NCBI RefSeq assembly: GCF_023558375.1
Contig: NZ_CP083761.1
Span: 1,291,001-1,355,000, forward strand
From: Chroococcidiopsis sp. CCMEE 29
GTDB taxonomy: Bacteria; Cyanobacteriota; Cyanobacteriia; Cyanobacteriales; Chroococcidiopsidaceae
Direction: 5' to 3'
DNA: 64,000 bases
The notes below the pieces were generated by a model. That model worked only from the letters and a program-made list of their open reading frames with translations, did no database searches and was not told the DNA's origin. This document shows, in pieces, positions 16,761 to 27,306 of the stretch (within the stretch, counting starts at the first letter, position 1; the number at the start of each line of letters is the position of its first letter). The position numbers and the translations under genes are program-made.

Positions 16761-17377
16761 TTTAACGCAAATTGACACAAGTTGACCAAGCAGGGAGCAA
16801 TGCCTGAGAGTGGCAAAATCCAGTCTGGTTTCACCGCTGCGATCGCTGCTTCTGGCATTGTTCGACTTTCGGCTGTGGCAGGATCTTGGATAATTGCCAG
16901 TCCGCCTCGCTCTTGGATTTTTGCCAATCCCTGAGCACCATCGTGATTGGCTCCAGTCAATATTACTCCAATAACTCTTTCGGCGTAGACATCGGCTGCT
17001 GACTCGAATAGCACATCAATCGATGGTCGTGCATAAGATACAGGAGCTTCGGTGGACAAAGCAAAACTACCTTGTTCAACTAGTAAGTGATAATCGGCGG
17101 GAGCCAAATATATCCATCCTGGCATAATTGTTTCTTTGTCTTCCACTGCTTTTAATGGCAGCGTGCTGTGTCGCTGCAAGAATGAGCTTAATGTATTGTC
17201 GGAATCTTTGTGCCGGTGTTGAACAACAGCCACAGGCACCAGAAAGCTCTTTGGCAAACCTGCCAGCAGAATACTGAGGGCATTTAGTCCACCCATAGAT
17301 GTACCAACAACAATCAGCTCAAAGGAGGGACGAGCTAGCGGATCGTCTCTAGACAATTCTCCGGTAAATCTTCTCAT
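16754..17377 (-). CDS. cheB: CheB-type protein-glutamate methylesterase, catalytic domain only
   Basis: 207 residues. It has the serine nucleophile motif VVGTSMGGLNAL, the His in VQHRHKDSD and the Asp motif ILTGANHDGAQGL, making up the CheB triad. The usual N-terminal receiver domain is absent. It overlaps cheR by 29 bases, so the two are co-translated. Standing beside cheR and two large hybrid kinases with no receptor genes, it probably belongs to a chemosensory-like or stress-signalling module rather than classical chemotaxis. The stop codon is provided by the palindromic repeat. Confidence 0.9.
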   Translation of the reverse strand: MRRFTGELSRDDPLARPSFELIVVGTSMGGLNALSILLAGLPKSFLVPVAVVQHRHKDSDNTLSSFLQRHSTLPLKAVEDKETIMPGWIYLAPADYHLLVEQGSFALSTEAPVSYARPSIDVLFESAADVYAERVIGVILTGANHDGAQGLAKIQERGGLAIIQDPATAESRTMPEAAIAAVKPDWILPLSGIAPCLVNLCQFALKE

Positions 17378-18173
17378 GTCCTACTAACTCCTCATACTGC
17401 TGCTCATGTGGGGTGAACTTGAGAGACTCTTGGCGTCCGAGTCCTAGCACACCAAAGGTGCCAAGGCTTTCGTACAACAGCTTGTGAACCCGTTCTTGCA
17501 GCAATTGATTGAAATAGATCAAGACGTTGCGACACAGGATGACATTGAACTCATTGAAGGAACTATCGGTTGCCAGGTTATGTTGAGAGAAGACAATATT
17601 CTCCTTGAGGGAAGAGCGAAAAATAGCATTTTCGTAAGCAGCAGTGTAATATTCGGCAAAAGACTGCTTGCCGCCTGCTAGGAGATAATTCTGAGTATAT
17701 TCCTGCATCAATCCCAATGAAAATATCCCAGCCTTGGCTTTTCTCAACACCATCTCATTCATGTCGGTAGCATAGATGCGGCACCGTTGGTAAAGCCCTT
17801 CTTCTTGTAACAAGATAGCCATCGAGTAGACTTCCTCACCCGTTGAACACCCGGCATGCCAGATGCGAATGAAGGGATAGGTACGCAATAACGGCAAAAC
17901 CTTGCTTCTTAAAGCAACATAGAAGCTAGGATCGCGGAACATAGCAGTCACATTGACGGAGAGACCGAGTAAGAATCGTTCTAGACAAGCGGGGTCATGA
18001 AGAACCTTTTCCTGAAGTCCAGAAACAGTCGTTAAATGCTCAGAACGGATTATGTTCCAGATTCGGCGTTTAAGTGAGGCTGGGGCATAATTTCTGAAAT
18101 CAAACCCGTGGTAACGATATACACCCTCCAACAACAGCTGGATTTCGATCGCTTCAAGTTCATTTCTGTTCAT
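17349..18173 (-). CDS. cheR: CheR-type protein-glutamate O-methyltransferase
   Basis: 274 residues. The N-terminal helical domain (about 10-75, with YAPASLKRRI) is followed by the SAM-dependent methyltransferase domain, with the glycine-containing motif IWHAGCSTGEEVYS, the acidic residue in RIYATDMN and the catalytic region NVILCRNVLIYFN. It methylates glutamates on receptor-like proteins using S-adenosylmethionine. It is the upstream partner of cheB. Confidence 0.92.
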   Translation of the reverse strand: MNRNELEAIEIQLLLEGVYRYHGFDFRNYAPASLKRRIWNIIRSEHLTTVSGLQEKVLHDPACLERFLLGLSVNVTAMFRDPSFYVALRSKVLPLLRTYPFIRIWHAGCSTGEEVYSMAILLQEEGLYQRCRIYATDMNEMVLRKAKAGIFSLGLMQEYTQNYLLAGGKQSFAEYYTAAYENAIFRSSLKENIVFSQHNLATDSSFNEFNVILCRNVLIYFNQLLQERVHKLLYESLGTFGVLGLGRQESLKFTPHEQQYEELVGHEKIYRRIV

Positions 18174-18186
18174 AAACCATTTGCTT

Positions 18187-18263
18187 AGGAGCAGCGGAGG
18201 CAGGGGGAGCAGGGGAAGATAAATTTCTATCCCTAACCCCTAACCCCTAGCTCCTAACCCCTA
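18187..18263. repeat. G-rich repeat plus heptamer repeat between cheR and the HAMP-array kinase
   Basis: GGCAGGGGGAGCAGGGG (18198-18214) is followed by CCCTAACCCCTAACCCCTAG units (18229-18263). The heptamer tract touches the stop of the upstream kinase gene at 18261. Confidence 0.65.
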
Positions 18264-21200
18264 TTTATAGAGCCAGACGCGCAGCAGCGAGAGCAACTGC
18301 TCAGTATCTACGGGTTTGGTGATATAGTCTGACGCACCAGCTGCGATGCACTTATCACGATCGCCTTTCATCGCTTTGGCAGTTAGGGCAATCATGGGTA
18401 GCGAACGGAATTGGCTGACATTGCGAATCGCTCGCATCGTCTCGTAACCGTCCATTTCTGGCATCATTATATCCATCAGGACAATATCGATGTCAGGTGT
18501 GTTTTGCAATGTAGCAATACCATCTCTGCCGTTTTCCGCATACAAAACTTGCATTTGATGGCGCTCCAGTAGACTTGTAAGAGCAAAGATATTACGGATA
18601 TCGTCGTCTACAATTAGCACTTTCTTTCTAGCCAGTACGGTGTCTGTTTGCTGGAGTTGTTCGAGCATCTGTTGCTTTGGTTCAGGCAAATTTGCCTGGA
18701 CTCGGTGCAGGAACAAGGCTGTCTCGTCAAGCAGACGTTCCGGAGAGCTCACGTCTTTGATAATGATCGTCTCAGCAATGCGCTTGAGTTCGGTTTCTTC
18801 TGCTCTGGTCAGCTCCTTCCCGGTATAAACAATGATGGGAAGTCCTCCAGCAGTTTCGCGGTTGATCTGCTCGATTAATTCAAACCCGTTCATGTCCGGT
18901 AGTCCTAAATCGAGCACGACGCAGTCAAAGTGACCCGCCTTGATCGCTGCCAACGCCTCTGCACCCGTACTGACGGGAGTTGTAAAAACATCACTGTTGC
19001 CGATTAGCTCCACAATGCTGTGGCGTTGCACGTCATCGTCTTCCACCACTAAGAGGTTCTTCACCTGGCGTTCAATAAAACCCTTGATCTCCGTCAATGC
19101 CTGATTCAATGCCTCAGGGGCTACAGGCTTTTGCAGATAGGCGATCGCTCCGAGTTGCAAACCGCGCTGTCGCCCTTCTGTGGCTGAGATGATATGCACG
19201 GGAATGTGACGGGTGTTTAGGTCATGCTTCAAGCGATCAAGTACCATCCAGCCATCCATATCGGGCAACCGGATATCTAGCACGATCGCATCAGGCTTCA
19301 ATTGCCGCGCCATCTCCAGCCCTGAAACGCCGCGCAAAGCAACAATTCCCTTAAAGCCTTGTTGCCGCGTCATATCTAAGAGGATGCGAGCAAAGTTAAT
19401 ATCATCCTCCACAATCAGCAGCACGCGATCACCTGGCTGGATCTCACCTCTGTCGTCACTAATTTCAACAGTTGGTAGATGATAGGGAGTAGACAAGGGC
19501 TGTTCTCTCTGTCTCTCCCCCTGCTCCCTCTGCCTCCCCTGCTCCCCCTGCGGTAGGTAGAGCGTGAACGTACTACCTTGCCCAAGTTGGCTGACTAAAC
19601 TAATCTCTCCGCCCAGAAGTTTGGCGATTTCTCGACTGATTGACAAGCCCAAGCCCGTACCGCCGTATTTGCGACTGGTGGTGCCATCAGCCTGCTGAAA
19701 CGCCTCGAAAATAATTTTCTGCTTGTCGGCAGCAATGCCAATGCCTGTGTCGCTGACGGAGAAAGCTAAAACCGTATCAGCACGATTTAAATTTCCGTTG
19801 TTGGGATTCCACCCGGAAAGTGCTGGTTCTACCCGCAAAGTTACCTGTCCCTGCTCAGTAAATTTAAAGGCGTTGGAGAGCAGGTTTTTCAGCACTTGTT
19901 GTAAGCGTTTCGAGTCAGTATGAATTGCCTTTGGCAGATTTTCAGCGAATTCCACGGTGAAATTTAACCCTTTGTCATGGGCAACTTGACTGAATATGCG
20001 CTCGAGCTGGTCTCGCAAGTCGGTGAACTGCATGTGAGTAACTTCAAGCGACATAGTGCCAGATTCAATCTTGGCTAGATCCAAAATGTCATTGATCAAA
20101 CTCAACAGATCGCTGCCTGATGAATAGATTGTGCGGCTATATTCGACTTGCTTATCAGTTAAGTTGCCTTCAGCGTTATCCGTCAGCAGTTTGGCTAGAA
20201 TTAACAGACTGTTGAGTGGTGTACGCAACTCATGGGACATATTAGCCAGAAATTCTGACTTGTACTTGGAACTCAGCGCCAATTGCTCAGCTTTCTCTTC
20301 TAGCGCTTTCCTTGCCTGTTCAATCTCCTGATTCTTGCGCTCAACTTCGCGGTTTTGTAAAGCTAGCAACTCTGACCTTTCTTCTAGCTCTTCGTTAGTC
20401 TGTTGCAACTGTTCCTGCTGGGTTTTCAGCAGTTCTTCAGATGCCTTGAGTGATTTTGCCTGTTGTTCTAATCGCTGGTTGGTTTCTCGCAGTTCATTTT
20501 GCTGGCTTTGCAGTTCCTCTGCCAACGATTGCGACTGCTTGAGTAACTCCTCAGTCCGCATACTGGCTGCGATCGTATTTAGCACGATCGCAATACTTTC
20601 AGTCAGTTGATCGAAGAACGTGAGATGAATCTCATTAAAGCGTTGGAAAGAAGCTAATTCGATCACTGCTGTTACCTGCCCCTCAAACAGCACGGGTAAC
20701 ACAACAGCATTAAGTGGGTTGGATTCCCCTAACCCAGAGCTGATCTTGATATAGTTTTCCGGTATCTCTGTCAGCAGAATCCGTTCCTTTTCCAGAGCGC
20801 ATTGTCCCACTAGCCCTTCACCTAGTTTGAAGTGGTTAGCCAGATGCTTGCGTTCGCGGTAGGCGTAGGTGCTGAGGAGCTTGAGCAAGGATTCATGGTT
20901 GTCATCAGATTCCAGGAGGTAGAAAACCCCATGTTGAGCAGAAACCACAGAGGCAAGCTCGGACAAGATTAGCTTGGAAACAGTTTGGAGATCGCGCTGA
21001 CCCTGGAGCATGCGGGTAAACTTAGCCAGGTTGGTTTTCAACCAGTCTTGCTCGGTGTTTTTCTGCGTTGTTTCCCGCAGGTTAGCGATCATCTGGTTGA
21101 TGTTATCTTTGAGGATTGCGACCTCGCCTTCCGCCTGGACTGAAATTGATCGCGTCAGATCTCCCTTGGTAACAGCAGTTGCCACTTCCGCGATCGCCCT

Positions 21201-24200
21201 TACCTGAGTGGTTAAATTGGCAGCGAGTTCGTTGACGTTATCTGTCAAATCTCTCCAAGTCCCTGCTGCGCCTGGCACCTTCGCTTGTCCGCCCAGCTTG
21301 CCTTCGATTCCCACTTCTCGCGCCACTGTCGTCACTTGCTCGGCAAAGGTTGCCAGCGTATTGATCATTTCGTTGATCGTATCTGCTAAGGTGGCAATCT
21401 CTCCTTGGGCTTCGAGCAACAATTTGCGCTTCAAGTCACCATTAGCAACCGCTGTCACGACTTTGGCAATGCCTCGCACTTGAGCTGTGAGATTGCCTGC
21501 CATCGAGTTAACACTGTCAGTCAAATCCTTCCAGGTACCAGCTACGCCCGTAACATGCGCCTGACCACCTAATTTACCTTCGGTTCCCACTTCCCGGGCA
21601 ACACGGGTTACTTCAGAGGCAAAGGAACTGAGCTGATCCACCATCGTGTTAATCGTGTCCTTCAGCTCTAAGATTTCGCCTTTGACATCGACGGTAATCT
21701 TCTTCGAGAGGTCGCCGGTTGCTACAGCTTTAGTAACTTCAGCAATGTTCCGCACCTGCGCTGTCAGGTTACCTGCCATCGAGTTGACGTTATCAGTTAA
21801 ATCCTTCCAGGTGCCACCCACACCCCGGACATATGCTTGGACACCTAACTTGCCTTCCGAACCGACCTCACGGGCTACTCTGGTTACTTCAGAGGCGAAG
21901 GAGTTGAGCTGATCCACCATCGTGTTAATCGTGTTCTTCAGCTCTAGGATTTCGCCTTTAACATCGACGGTAATTTTCTTCGAGAGGTCACCGTTGGCGA
22001 CTGCGGTTGTAACTTCGGCAATATTACGTACCTGGGCGGTTAAGCTTCCCGCCATGAAGTTAACGCTGTCAGTCAAATCTTTCCAGGTGCCTGCCACTCC
22101 CCTGACTTCTGCTTGGACACCTAACTTGCCTTCAGTTCCAACCTCACGGGCTACTCTGGTTACTTCCGAGGCAAAGGAGTTGAGCTGATCCACCATTGTG
22201 TTGACGGTGTTTTTCAGCTCCAGAATTTCGCCTTTGACATCAACGGTAATTTTCTTCGAGAGGTCACCGTTAGCGACTGCTGTTGTAACGGCGGCAATAT
22301 TACGTACTTGAGCGGTTAAGCTTCCCGCCATGAAGTTCACGCTGTCAGTCAAATCTTTCCAAGTACCAGCCACCCCTCGGACATCAGCCTGAACACCCAG
22401 TTTACCTTCCGAACCCACCTCCCGGGCAACCCTGGTTACTTCTGAAGCAAAGGAACTGAGCTGATCCACCATGATGTTGATCGTGTTTTTCAGCTCTAAG
22501 ATTTCGCCTTTTACCTGAACAGTGATTTTCTTGGAGAGGTCGCCATTCGCGATCGCTTTGGCAACTTCTGCAATGTTCCGCACCTGCCCAGTCAAATTAC
22601 CTGCCATCGAGTTGACATTATCGGTCAGATCTTTCCAAGTACCTGCCACTCCCCGCACTTCTGCTTGGACACCTAACTTGCCTTCGGTTCCCACTTCCCG
22701 GGCAACACGGGTTACTTCAGAGGCAAAGGAACTGAGCTGATCCACCATGATATTGATCGTGTTCTTCAGCTCTAAAATTTCCCCTTTTACATCAACCGTA
22801 ATTTTCTTCGAGAGGTCACCATTAGCTACAGCCGTTGTAACTTCGGCAATGTTACGTACCTGGGCCGTCAAGTTACCTGCCATTGAATTAACACTGTCAG
22901 TCAGATCTTTCCAAGTACCAGCGACCCCCCGCACTTCTGCTTGGACACCTAACTTGCCTTCAGTTCCCACTTCCCGGGCAACACGGGTTACTTCAGAGGC
23001 AAAGGAATTGAGCTGATCCACCATCGTGTTAATTGTGTTCTTCAGCTCTAGGATTTCGCCTTTAACATCAACGGTAATTTTCTTCGAGAGGTCACCGTTG
23101 GCGACTGCGGTTGTGACGGTGGCAATATTACGTACTTGGGCGGTTAAGCTTCCCGCCATGAAGTTCACACTGTCGGTTAGATCCTTCCAGGTGCCTGCCA
23201 CTCCCCTGACTTCTGCCTGACCACCTAACTTGCCTTCCGAACCCACCTCACGGGCTACCCGGGTTACTTCCGAGGCAAAGGAGTTGAGCTGATCCACCAT
23301 TGTGTTGACGGTGTTCTTCAGCTCTAAAATTTCCCCTTTTACATCAACCGTAATTTTCTTCGAGAGGTCACCGTTGGCGACTGCAGTTGTGACATCAGCA
23401 ATGTTCCGCACCTGGGCCGTCAAGTTACCTGCCATTGAATTAACACTGTCAGTCAAATCCTTCCAGGTACCCGCTACCCCGCGCACTTCTGCCTGGACGC
23501 CCAGTTTGCCTTCGGAACCCACATCACGGGCGACCCTAGTTACTTCTGAGGCAAAGGAGTTGAGCTGATCCACCATAATGTTGATCGTGTTCTTCAGCTC
23601 TAAAATTTCCCCTTTTACATCAACCGTGATTTTTTTGGATAGATCTCCGTTGGCTACAGCCGTTGTAACTTCAGCAATGTTGCGTACCTGGGCTGTCAGG
23701 TTGCCTGCCATCGAGTTAACTGATTCAGTTAGATCTTTCCAAGTACCAGACACCCCGCTGACTTCTGCTTGAACACCTAACTTGCCTTCCGAACCCACTT
23801 CCCGGGCTACCCTAGTTACTTCCGAGGCAAAGGAACTGAGCTGATCCACCATTGTGTTGACGACCTGGGCAGTTTGCAGAAACTCTCCTTTGAGCGGTCT
23901 ACCCTCAATTTCCGTAGCGATCTTTTGGGATAAATCGCCTTTTGCTACTCCTCGGATCACGCGAGCGGTTTCAGCGGTAGGTTGGACTAAATCAGTGATC
24001 AGGGTATTAACAGAATCAACGCAGTCTGACCATGAACCACCAGCGTTGCCTAGCGTTGCCCGTTGCGTTATATTCCCTTCTTTTCCGACTACCGTGCCTA
24101 TTCTGTCTAACTCGGCAGCCATTCTTTGATTTAGTTCAATCACATCGTTGAGCGCATCGGCGATCTTCCCTGCCATGCCTGTATATTCGAGCGGCATACG

Positions 24201-24296
24201 CACAGAAAAGTCACCTTGCTTAACTGCTACTAGCGTTCTCAGTAGCTGTTTTCCATATAAATTATTTGTATTCTTAGTTGCCTGTTCCGTTGGCAT
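18261..24296 (-). CDS. Giant soluble hybrid kinase: poly-HAMP array-GAF-HisKA-HATPase-three receivers
   Basis: 2011 residues with no membrane helix. Residues about 1-1070 are an array of HAMP-type units with a 92-residue period (276 bp). Ten units carry the [13 protein letters not shown]-type motif or a variant, preceded by two diverged units ([20 protein letters not shown]). Eight share GDLSKKI and are nearly identical at DNA level. Then come a GAF domain (about 1100-1240), a coiled coil, the His box [17 protein letters not shown] (about 1355), an ATPase domain, a short GEQ repeat tract, and three receivers (about 1621-1737, 1745-1858, 1889-2007). The organisation resembles group III fungal-type kinases (NIK1), which have about five such units. 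Confidence 0.92.
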   Translation of the reverse strand: MPTEQATKNTNNLYGKQLLRTLVAVKQGDFSVRMPLEYTGMAGKIADALNDVIELNQRMAAELDRIGTVVGKEGNITQRATLGNAGGSWSDCVDSVNTLITDLVQPTAETARVIRGVAKGDLSQKIATEIEGRPLKGEFLQTAQVVNTMVDQLSSFASEVTRVAREVGSEGKLGVQAEVSGVSGTWKDLTESVNSMAGNLTAQVRNIAEVTTAVANGDLSKKITVDVKGEILELKNTINIMVDQLNSFASEVTRVARDVGSEGKLGVQAEVRGVAGTWKDLTDSVNSMAGNLTAQVRNIADVTTAVANGDLSKKITVDVKGEILELKNTVNTMVDQLNSFASEVTRVAREVGSEGKLGGQAEVRGVAGTWKDLTDSVNFMAGSLTAQVRNIATVTTAVANGDLSKKITVDVKGEILELKNTINTMVDQLNSFASEVTRVAREVGTEGKLGVQAEVRGVAGTWKDLTDSVNSMAGNLTAQVRNIAEVTTAVANGDLSKKITVDVKGEILELKNTINIMVDQLSSFASEVTRVAREVGTEGKLGVQAEVRGVAGTWKDLTDNVNSMAGNLTGQVRNIAEVAKAIANGDLSKKITVQVKGEILELKNTINIMVDQLSSFASEVTRVAREVGSEGKLGVQADVRGVAGTWKDLTDSVNFMAGSLTAQVRNIAAVTTAVANGDLSKKITVDVKGEILELKNTVNTMVDQLNSFASEVTRVAREVGTEGKLGVQAEVRGVAGTWKDLTDSVNFMAGSLTAQVRNIAEVTTAVANGDLSKKITVDVKGEILELKNTINTMVDQLNSFASEVTRVAREVGSEGKLGVQAYVRGVGGTWKDLTDNVNSMAGNLTAQVRNIAEVTKAVATGDLSKKITVDVKGEILELKDTINTMVDQLSSFASEVTRVAREVGTEGKLGGQAHVTGVAGTWKDLTDSVNSMAGNLTAQVRGIAKVVTAVANGDLKRKLLLEAQGEIATLADTINEMINTLATFAEQVTTVAREVGIEGKLGGQAKVPGAAGTWRDLTDNVNELAANLTTQVRAIAEVATAVTKGDLTRSISVQAEGEVAILKDNINQMIANLRETTQKNTEQDWLKTNLAKFTRMLQGQRDLQTVSKLILSELASVVSAQHGVFYLLESDDNHESLLKLLSTYAYRERKHLANHFKLGEGLVGQCALEKERILLTEIPENYIKISSGLGESNPLNAVVLPVLFEGQVTAVIELASFQRFNEIHLTFFDQLTESIAIVLNTIAASMRTEELLKQSQSLAEELQSQQNELRETNQRLEQQAKSLKASEELLKTQQEQLQQTNEELEERSELLALQNREVERKNQEIEQARKALEEKAEQLALSSKYKSEFLANMSHELRTPLNSLLILAKLLTDNAEGNLTDKQVEYSRTIYSSGSDLLSLINDILDLAKIESGTMSLEVTHMQFTDLRDQLERIFSQVAHDKGLNFTVEFAENLPKAIHTDSKRLQQVLKNLLSNAFKFTEQGQVTLRVEPALSGWNPNNGNLNRADTVLAFSVSDTGIGIAADKQKIIFEAFQQADGTTSRKYGGTGLGLSISREIAKLLGGEISLVSQLGQGSTFTLYLPQGEQGRQREQGERQREQPLSTPYHLPTVEISDDRGEIQPGDRVLLIVEDDINFARILLDMTRQQGFKGIVALRGVSGLEMARQLKPDAIVLDIRLPDMDGWMVLDRLKHDLNTRHIPVHIISATEGRQRGLQLGAIAYLQKPVAPEALNQALTEIKGFIERQVKNLLVVEDDDVQRHSIVELIGNSDVFTTPVSTGAEALAAIKAGHFDCVVLDLGLPDMNGFELIEQINRETAGGLPIIVYTGKELTRAEETELKRIAETIIIKDVSSPERLLDETALFLHRVQANLPEPKQQMLEQLQQTDTVLARKKVLIVDDDIRNIFALTSLLERHQMQVLYAENGRDGIATLQNTPDIDIVLMDIMMPEMDGYETMRAIRNVSQFRSLPMIALTAKAMKGDRDKCIAAGASDYITKPVDTEQLLSLLRVWLYK
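19500..19552. repeat. G-rich 9-bp-based repeat inside the giant kinase gene
   Basis: It is read on the minus strand as [17 protein letters not shown] between the ATPase domain and the first receiver, a flexible linker position. It belongs to the same family as the tract in the adaptor gene at 12791. Confidence 0.7.
21631..24100 (-). repeat. 276-bp tandem DNA repeat encoding HAMP units
   Basis: The marker GAGCTGATCCACCAT recurs on the plus strand at 21631 or so, 21907, 22183, 22459, 22735, 23011, 23287, 23563 and 23839, always 276 bp apart. Many third-codon positions are also shared, so the copies look recently duplicated or homogenised. Confidence 0.85.
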
Positions 24297-24633
24297 AACC
24301 TTACCCTTCGCCCTGTATCAGTAAGTATCACTCAAATCGACCTAGATCAGCTATCTGCCCAGTGTTGAACCAAGCAGATTAAGTAGGTAGGTCGAATTAA
24401 GCGAGCCTTTCAACGTGCTTCCAGGGTGAAACAGTTCAGGTAGGTAAGATCTAGCTAGTTGATGAATGCTACTAATTTTGGATTTTAGATTTTGGAGCCA
24501 CTGCGTTGCGGAGGTTCCCTCCGTTGAAGCAAGTGGCGTGATTTTGGATTGAATTTTCTCCCCTGCTCTGCCCTAACCGGCAAATTAGGTGTTTAACAGC
24601 TTAGCTATTTGCCATGGTTCGCGTTGGTCTCGG
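24297..24633. other. Intergenic region with a palindromic repeat
   Basis: No gene is seen. At 24481-24550 there is a repeat, TTTTGGA then GCCACT-GCG...GGAGGTTCCCTCC...GCAAGTGGC then GTGATTTTGGATT. Its partner is at 27231-27306. Confidence 0.5.
24481..24550. repeat. Hairpin-bearing interspersed repeat, copy 1
   Basis: An inner hairpin, GGAGG-TTC-CCTCC, is nested in outer arms GCCACT...AGTGGC (24497-24537) and flanked by GATTTTGG tracts. It has the same architecture as 27231-27306. Confidence 0.6.
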
Positions 24634-25059
24634 CTAACCCAATAAGACCGCACCGATGTTCCAACTCATCCCTAGTAGACAAAGGATTCCCACTGCGTAC
24701 GTAATGGTTCGCCAGGGTTGCAAGCCGAGAAGATACATCAACGTATGAAGTATCCGTGCGATTGTAAAAGTAGAAAACAGCCAAGTTGCCGCCCCAGGCG
24801 ATGCTCCGGTTAGCACATACGCTGTTCCAAGACCCAGAAATATGGGAATGTTCTCCAAGTCGTTAAGCCAAGCTTTGGCCGCCCGTTGGACCTGTGGTAG
24901 CTCTTCTGCTGCGGGCGGCTTATTGAATACTGCAGCGTCCTCTGGATTCACAAACACACGTCTGCCGATGCGATGAAATCCCTGATAAGCTGAAAGCGCA
25001 AACATTTTCAAAAACAGCGCTACAACGCACAACGAATACCAGTAAAGAGCGGTTCCCAT
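24634..25059 (-). CDS. MAPEG-family integral membrane protein
   Basis: 141 residues with four hydrophobic segments (about 5-22, 70-90, 92-112, 118-138). Family signatures are the N-terminal helix with YSLCVVALFLKM, the loop VQRAAKAWLNDLENIPIFLGLGTAYVL and ARILHTLMYLLGLQPWRTITY. MAPEG proteins include glutathione-dependent transferases and peroxidases of membrane-associated eicosanoid and glutathione metabolism. Many bacterial members have no known substrate. ATG 25059 is the only sensible start. Confidence 0.82.
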   Translation of the reverse strand: MGTALYWYSLCVVALFLKMFALSAYQGFHRIGRRVFVNPEDAAVFNKPPAAEELPQVQRAAKAWLNDLENIPIFLGLGTAYVLTGASPGAATWLFSTFTIARILHTLMYLLGLQPWRTITYAVGILCLLGMSWNIGAVLLG

Positions 25060-25159
25060 AGTTCCATGAATAGAGATTCACCTGTTATCTGGTAGTGCCC
25101 ACACTTAATTAATCAACACTCTTGAAGCTGCAGGGGGTATAAAGATTACCCCCTCTAGA

Positions 25160-26263
25160 TCAAACAGCAACAATCGGATGACCGGAACGATTATATTCCT
25201 GGTCTGGCAGCTTCCAAGCTTGACCATCTAAAGCCATTTGCTCAATTAAACTTGCCAGTCGTAGAGCCTTAAGTGCCTGTTCTCCACCCACGGATGGTTG
25301 ATTACCACCCCGCACGCAGTTAACAAAATGCTCTAACTCAGCGTGCAGTGGCTCAATGTTGCTGGTATAGACCTTCTCAATCAAACCATCCTGCCTGTAA
25401 AGCACTTGCCCATAGTCCGTCATACAATTGGCAGTAATCTGCCGGTGAATCAATATTTCATTATTAAGAAAATCCGCCTCAGTCAAGGAGTTCTTGCAAT
25501 GGGCGGCAATACGGCGGATTTTGCGGTGAGTAACTTTACTTGCAGTTAGTGTTGCCACAATGCCATTGGCAAAACCCAATGTAGCGGTCACATAATCTAA
25601 ATAGCCAGAATCAGCGGCGCGGCTACCACTAGCCGTTAACTTTAATACTGGTGCAGCGGCTAATTCTAATAGCAAGTCAATATCGTGGATCATCAGATCC
25701 AGGACAACTGATACATCGTTAGCCCGGTGCGAGGAAGGACTCATGCGGTGGGCTTCTAGAGCTAGCAATTCTTCTGTTTTTAAAACTTTGCTGAGTTCTT
25801 GGAAAGCTGGATTGAAGCGCTCAATATGACCGACTTGTAGGATACACTGGGAATCTGCTGCTGCATTGACCAGCGATTCAGCCTCAGTGATACTAGCAGC
25901 GATCGGCTTTTCAATCAAAACATGAATCCCCGCCTGAAGACAGGTCATCCCGACAGCGTGATGCACGCGGGTGGGAACGGCAACGCAAACAGCCTCAACA
26001 TGAGGCAGTAGGTCGCGGTAATCTTCAAAAAAATGCACCCGGTATTTACTGGCGGTGTCTAGTCCTCGCTCAATATTGATATCTGAGACACCTACGAGTT
26101 CTACATCCTTAAGTAAACTAAGTACACGGGTGTGATGTTGTCCCATGTTACCTACGCCGATCACGCCAATCCGGATCGGTTGCGGCTGGTTGCGCTGCAA
26201 ATGAGGGATTGGTTGTCCCGCTGACATGCTATCTTGCACTCCTGTCTTCTCCTCCACCACCAA
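25160..26263 (-). CDS. Gfo/Idh/MocA-family NAD(P)-dependent oxidoreductase
   Basis: 367 residues. The Rossmann nucleotide-binding motif is GVIGVGNMGQHH (about 32-43). The catalytic lysine region is VLIEKPIA, and the family motifs QVGHIERFNPAF and MIHDIDLLLEL follow. The C-terminal domain is an alpha/beta sheet. These enzymes oxidise or reduce sugar rings and related compounds. HIERFNPA is common in members acting on nucleotide-sugar substrates, but the substrate cannot be assigned. Alternative start: ATG at 26227 (MSAGQPIPH). Confidence 0.85.
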   Translation of the reverse strand: MVVEEKTGVQDSMSAGQPIPHLQRNQPQPIRIGVIGVGNMGQHHTRVLSLLKDVELVGVSDINIERGLDTASKYRVHFFEDYRDLLPHVEAVCVAVPTRVHHAVGMTCLQAGIHVLIEKPIAASITEAESLVNAAADSQCILQVGHIERFNPAFQELSKVLKTEELLALEAHRMSPSSHRANDVSVVLDLMIHDIDLLLELAAAPVLKLTASGSRAADSGYLDYVTATLGFANGIVATLTASKVTHRKIRRIAAHCKNSLTEADFLNNEILIHRQITANCMTDYGQVLYRQDGLIEKVYTSNIEPLHAELEHFVNCVRGGNQPSVGGEQALKALRLASLIEQMALDGQAWKLPDQEYNRSGHPIVAV

Positions 26264-26544
26264 AATGTAAAGACGCCTTTAGAGCACGTCCGGACTCAAC
26301 TTCGAGTTCTTGGTTGTCCAAAATCATCCAGATAGTAACATAGTGGTTCTATTTATGAAGAATTTCAAAGTTTATTTCGTGTTCCTGTAATCTATCTTGT
26401 TTTTGGGACGGATATACCCCTAGTTATTGTCGTTTTGCTGATTCTATGGCAGCAGCGTGAATGTGTCACTTTTTTGCCCGTCCATTTAGAGATTACTGAG
26501 TGCTGAGTTTTGAGTCCTGAGTCCTAAGTAAGAGGAAGTTTAAA

Positions 26545-27228
26545 TTGAAGGCTGTAATTCTGTTATCTGGAGGATTAGACTCTTCGACAGTTCTGTACCA
26601 GGCTAAACGGGACGGTTATGCGTGTTATGCAATTTCGTTTGATTACCAGCAGCGGCATCGGCGAGAGTTAGAGGCAGCTAAGGCGATCGCTCACTCAGCG
26701 GGTGTAGTATACCATCAGCTAGTGTCGTTCGATTTACGTCAGTGGGGTGGTTCGGCGTTAACAGATGACAGCATCAACTTGCCACATCATCGCTCCGTAA
26801 CCGAAATGGCTCAAAATATCCCTGTAACTTATGTCCCAGCCCGGAATACTATCTTTTTAAGCTTTGCCCTAGCTTATGCGGAAACCATCGGTGCGGAGCG
26901 CGTCTATATCGGTGTTAATGCCTTAGATTACTCTGGCTACCCCGATTGTCGACCCGATTACATTCAGGCAATGCAGGAAGTTTTCAGGCTAGGAACCAAG
27001 CTAGGTCGGGAGGGAGAGGTAATTGAGATTGTGGCTCCCCTGATTGACCTGAAAAAAACCGAAATTATCCAGCTGGGCAACCAATTAGGAGTGCCTTGGG
27101 AGCAAACTTGGTCTTGCTATACCGGTGGCGACAGTGCTTGCGGTGTTTGTGACTCTTGCCAATTACGTTTGGCAGCTTTTGCCGCCTTGGAATTACAAGA
27201 TCCGCTGCCTTATCAAGTGAGGGGTTAG
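26545..27228 (+). CDS. queC: 7-cyano-7-deazaguanine synthase QueC
   Basis: 227 residues, full length. It makes preQ0 from carboxy-deazaguanine, ammonia and ATP on the route to queuosine. The PP-loop ATP-binding motif is VILLSGGLDSSTVLY. YVPARNTIFLSFALAYAE, the GVNALDYSGYPDCRP substrate loop and the zinc site (CYTGGDSACGVCDSCQLR, four Cys) are all present. The start is TTG at 26545 with an AAGAGGAAG ribosome site just upstream. No ATG fits the family N-terminus (KAVILLSGG). Confidence 0.95.
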   Translation: MKAVILLSGGLDSSTVLYQAKRDGYACYAISFDYQQRHRRELEAAKAIAHSAGVVYHQLVSFDLRQWGGSALTDDSINLPHHRSVTEMAQNIPVTYVPARNTIFLSFALAYAETIGAERVYIGVNALDYSGYPDCRPDYIQAMQEVFRLGTKLGREGEVIEIVAPLIDLKKTEIIQLGNQLGVPWEQTWSCYTGGDSACGVCDSCQLRLAAFAALELQDPLPYQVRG

Positions 27229-27230
27229 AG

Positions 27231-27306
27231 AATTTTAGATTTTGGATTTTGGAGTTACTTGCGTGCGGGGGTTCCCCCCGCCCTTGCAAAGTGGCGTGAT
27301 TTTGAA
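27231..27306. repeat. Hairpin-bearing interspersed repeat, copy 2
   Basis: GATTTTGG tracts flank GCGGGGG-TTC-CCCCCGC inside outer arms ending in AAGTGGCGTGATTTTG. It matches the repeat at 24481-24550. It lies between queC and the end of the CorC-type gene and may terminate both. Confidence 0.6.

Noticed and set aside
21646-24129. A ladder of plus-strand open frames of 64-91 codons with 276-bp spacing opposite the giant kinase gene
   Set aside because: They are the antisense shadow of the HAMP repeats. They share the repeat period and have no ribosome sites or protein family features.
18261-24296. Possible CRISPR-like direct repeat array
   Set aside because: The period is 276 bp, the whole unit is conserved with no unique spacers, and it is read as protein.
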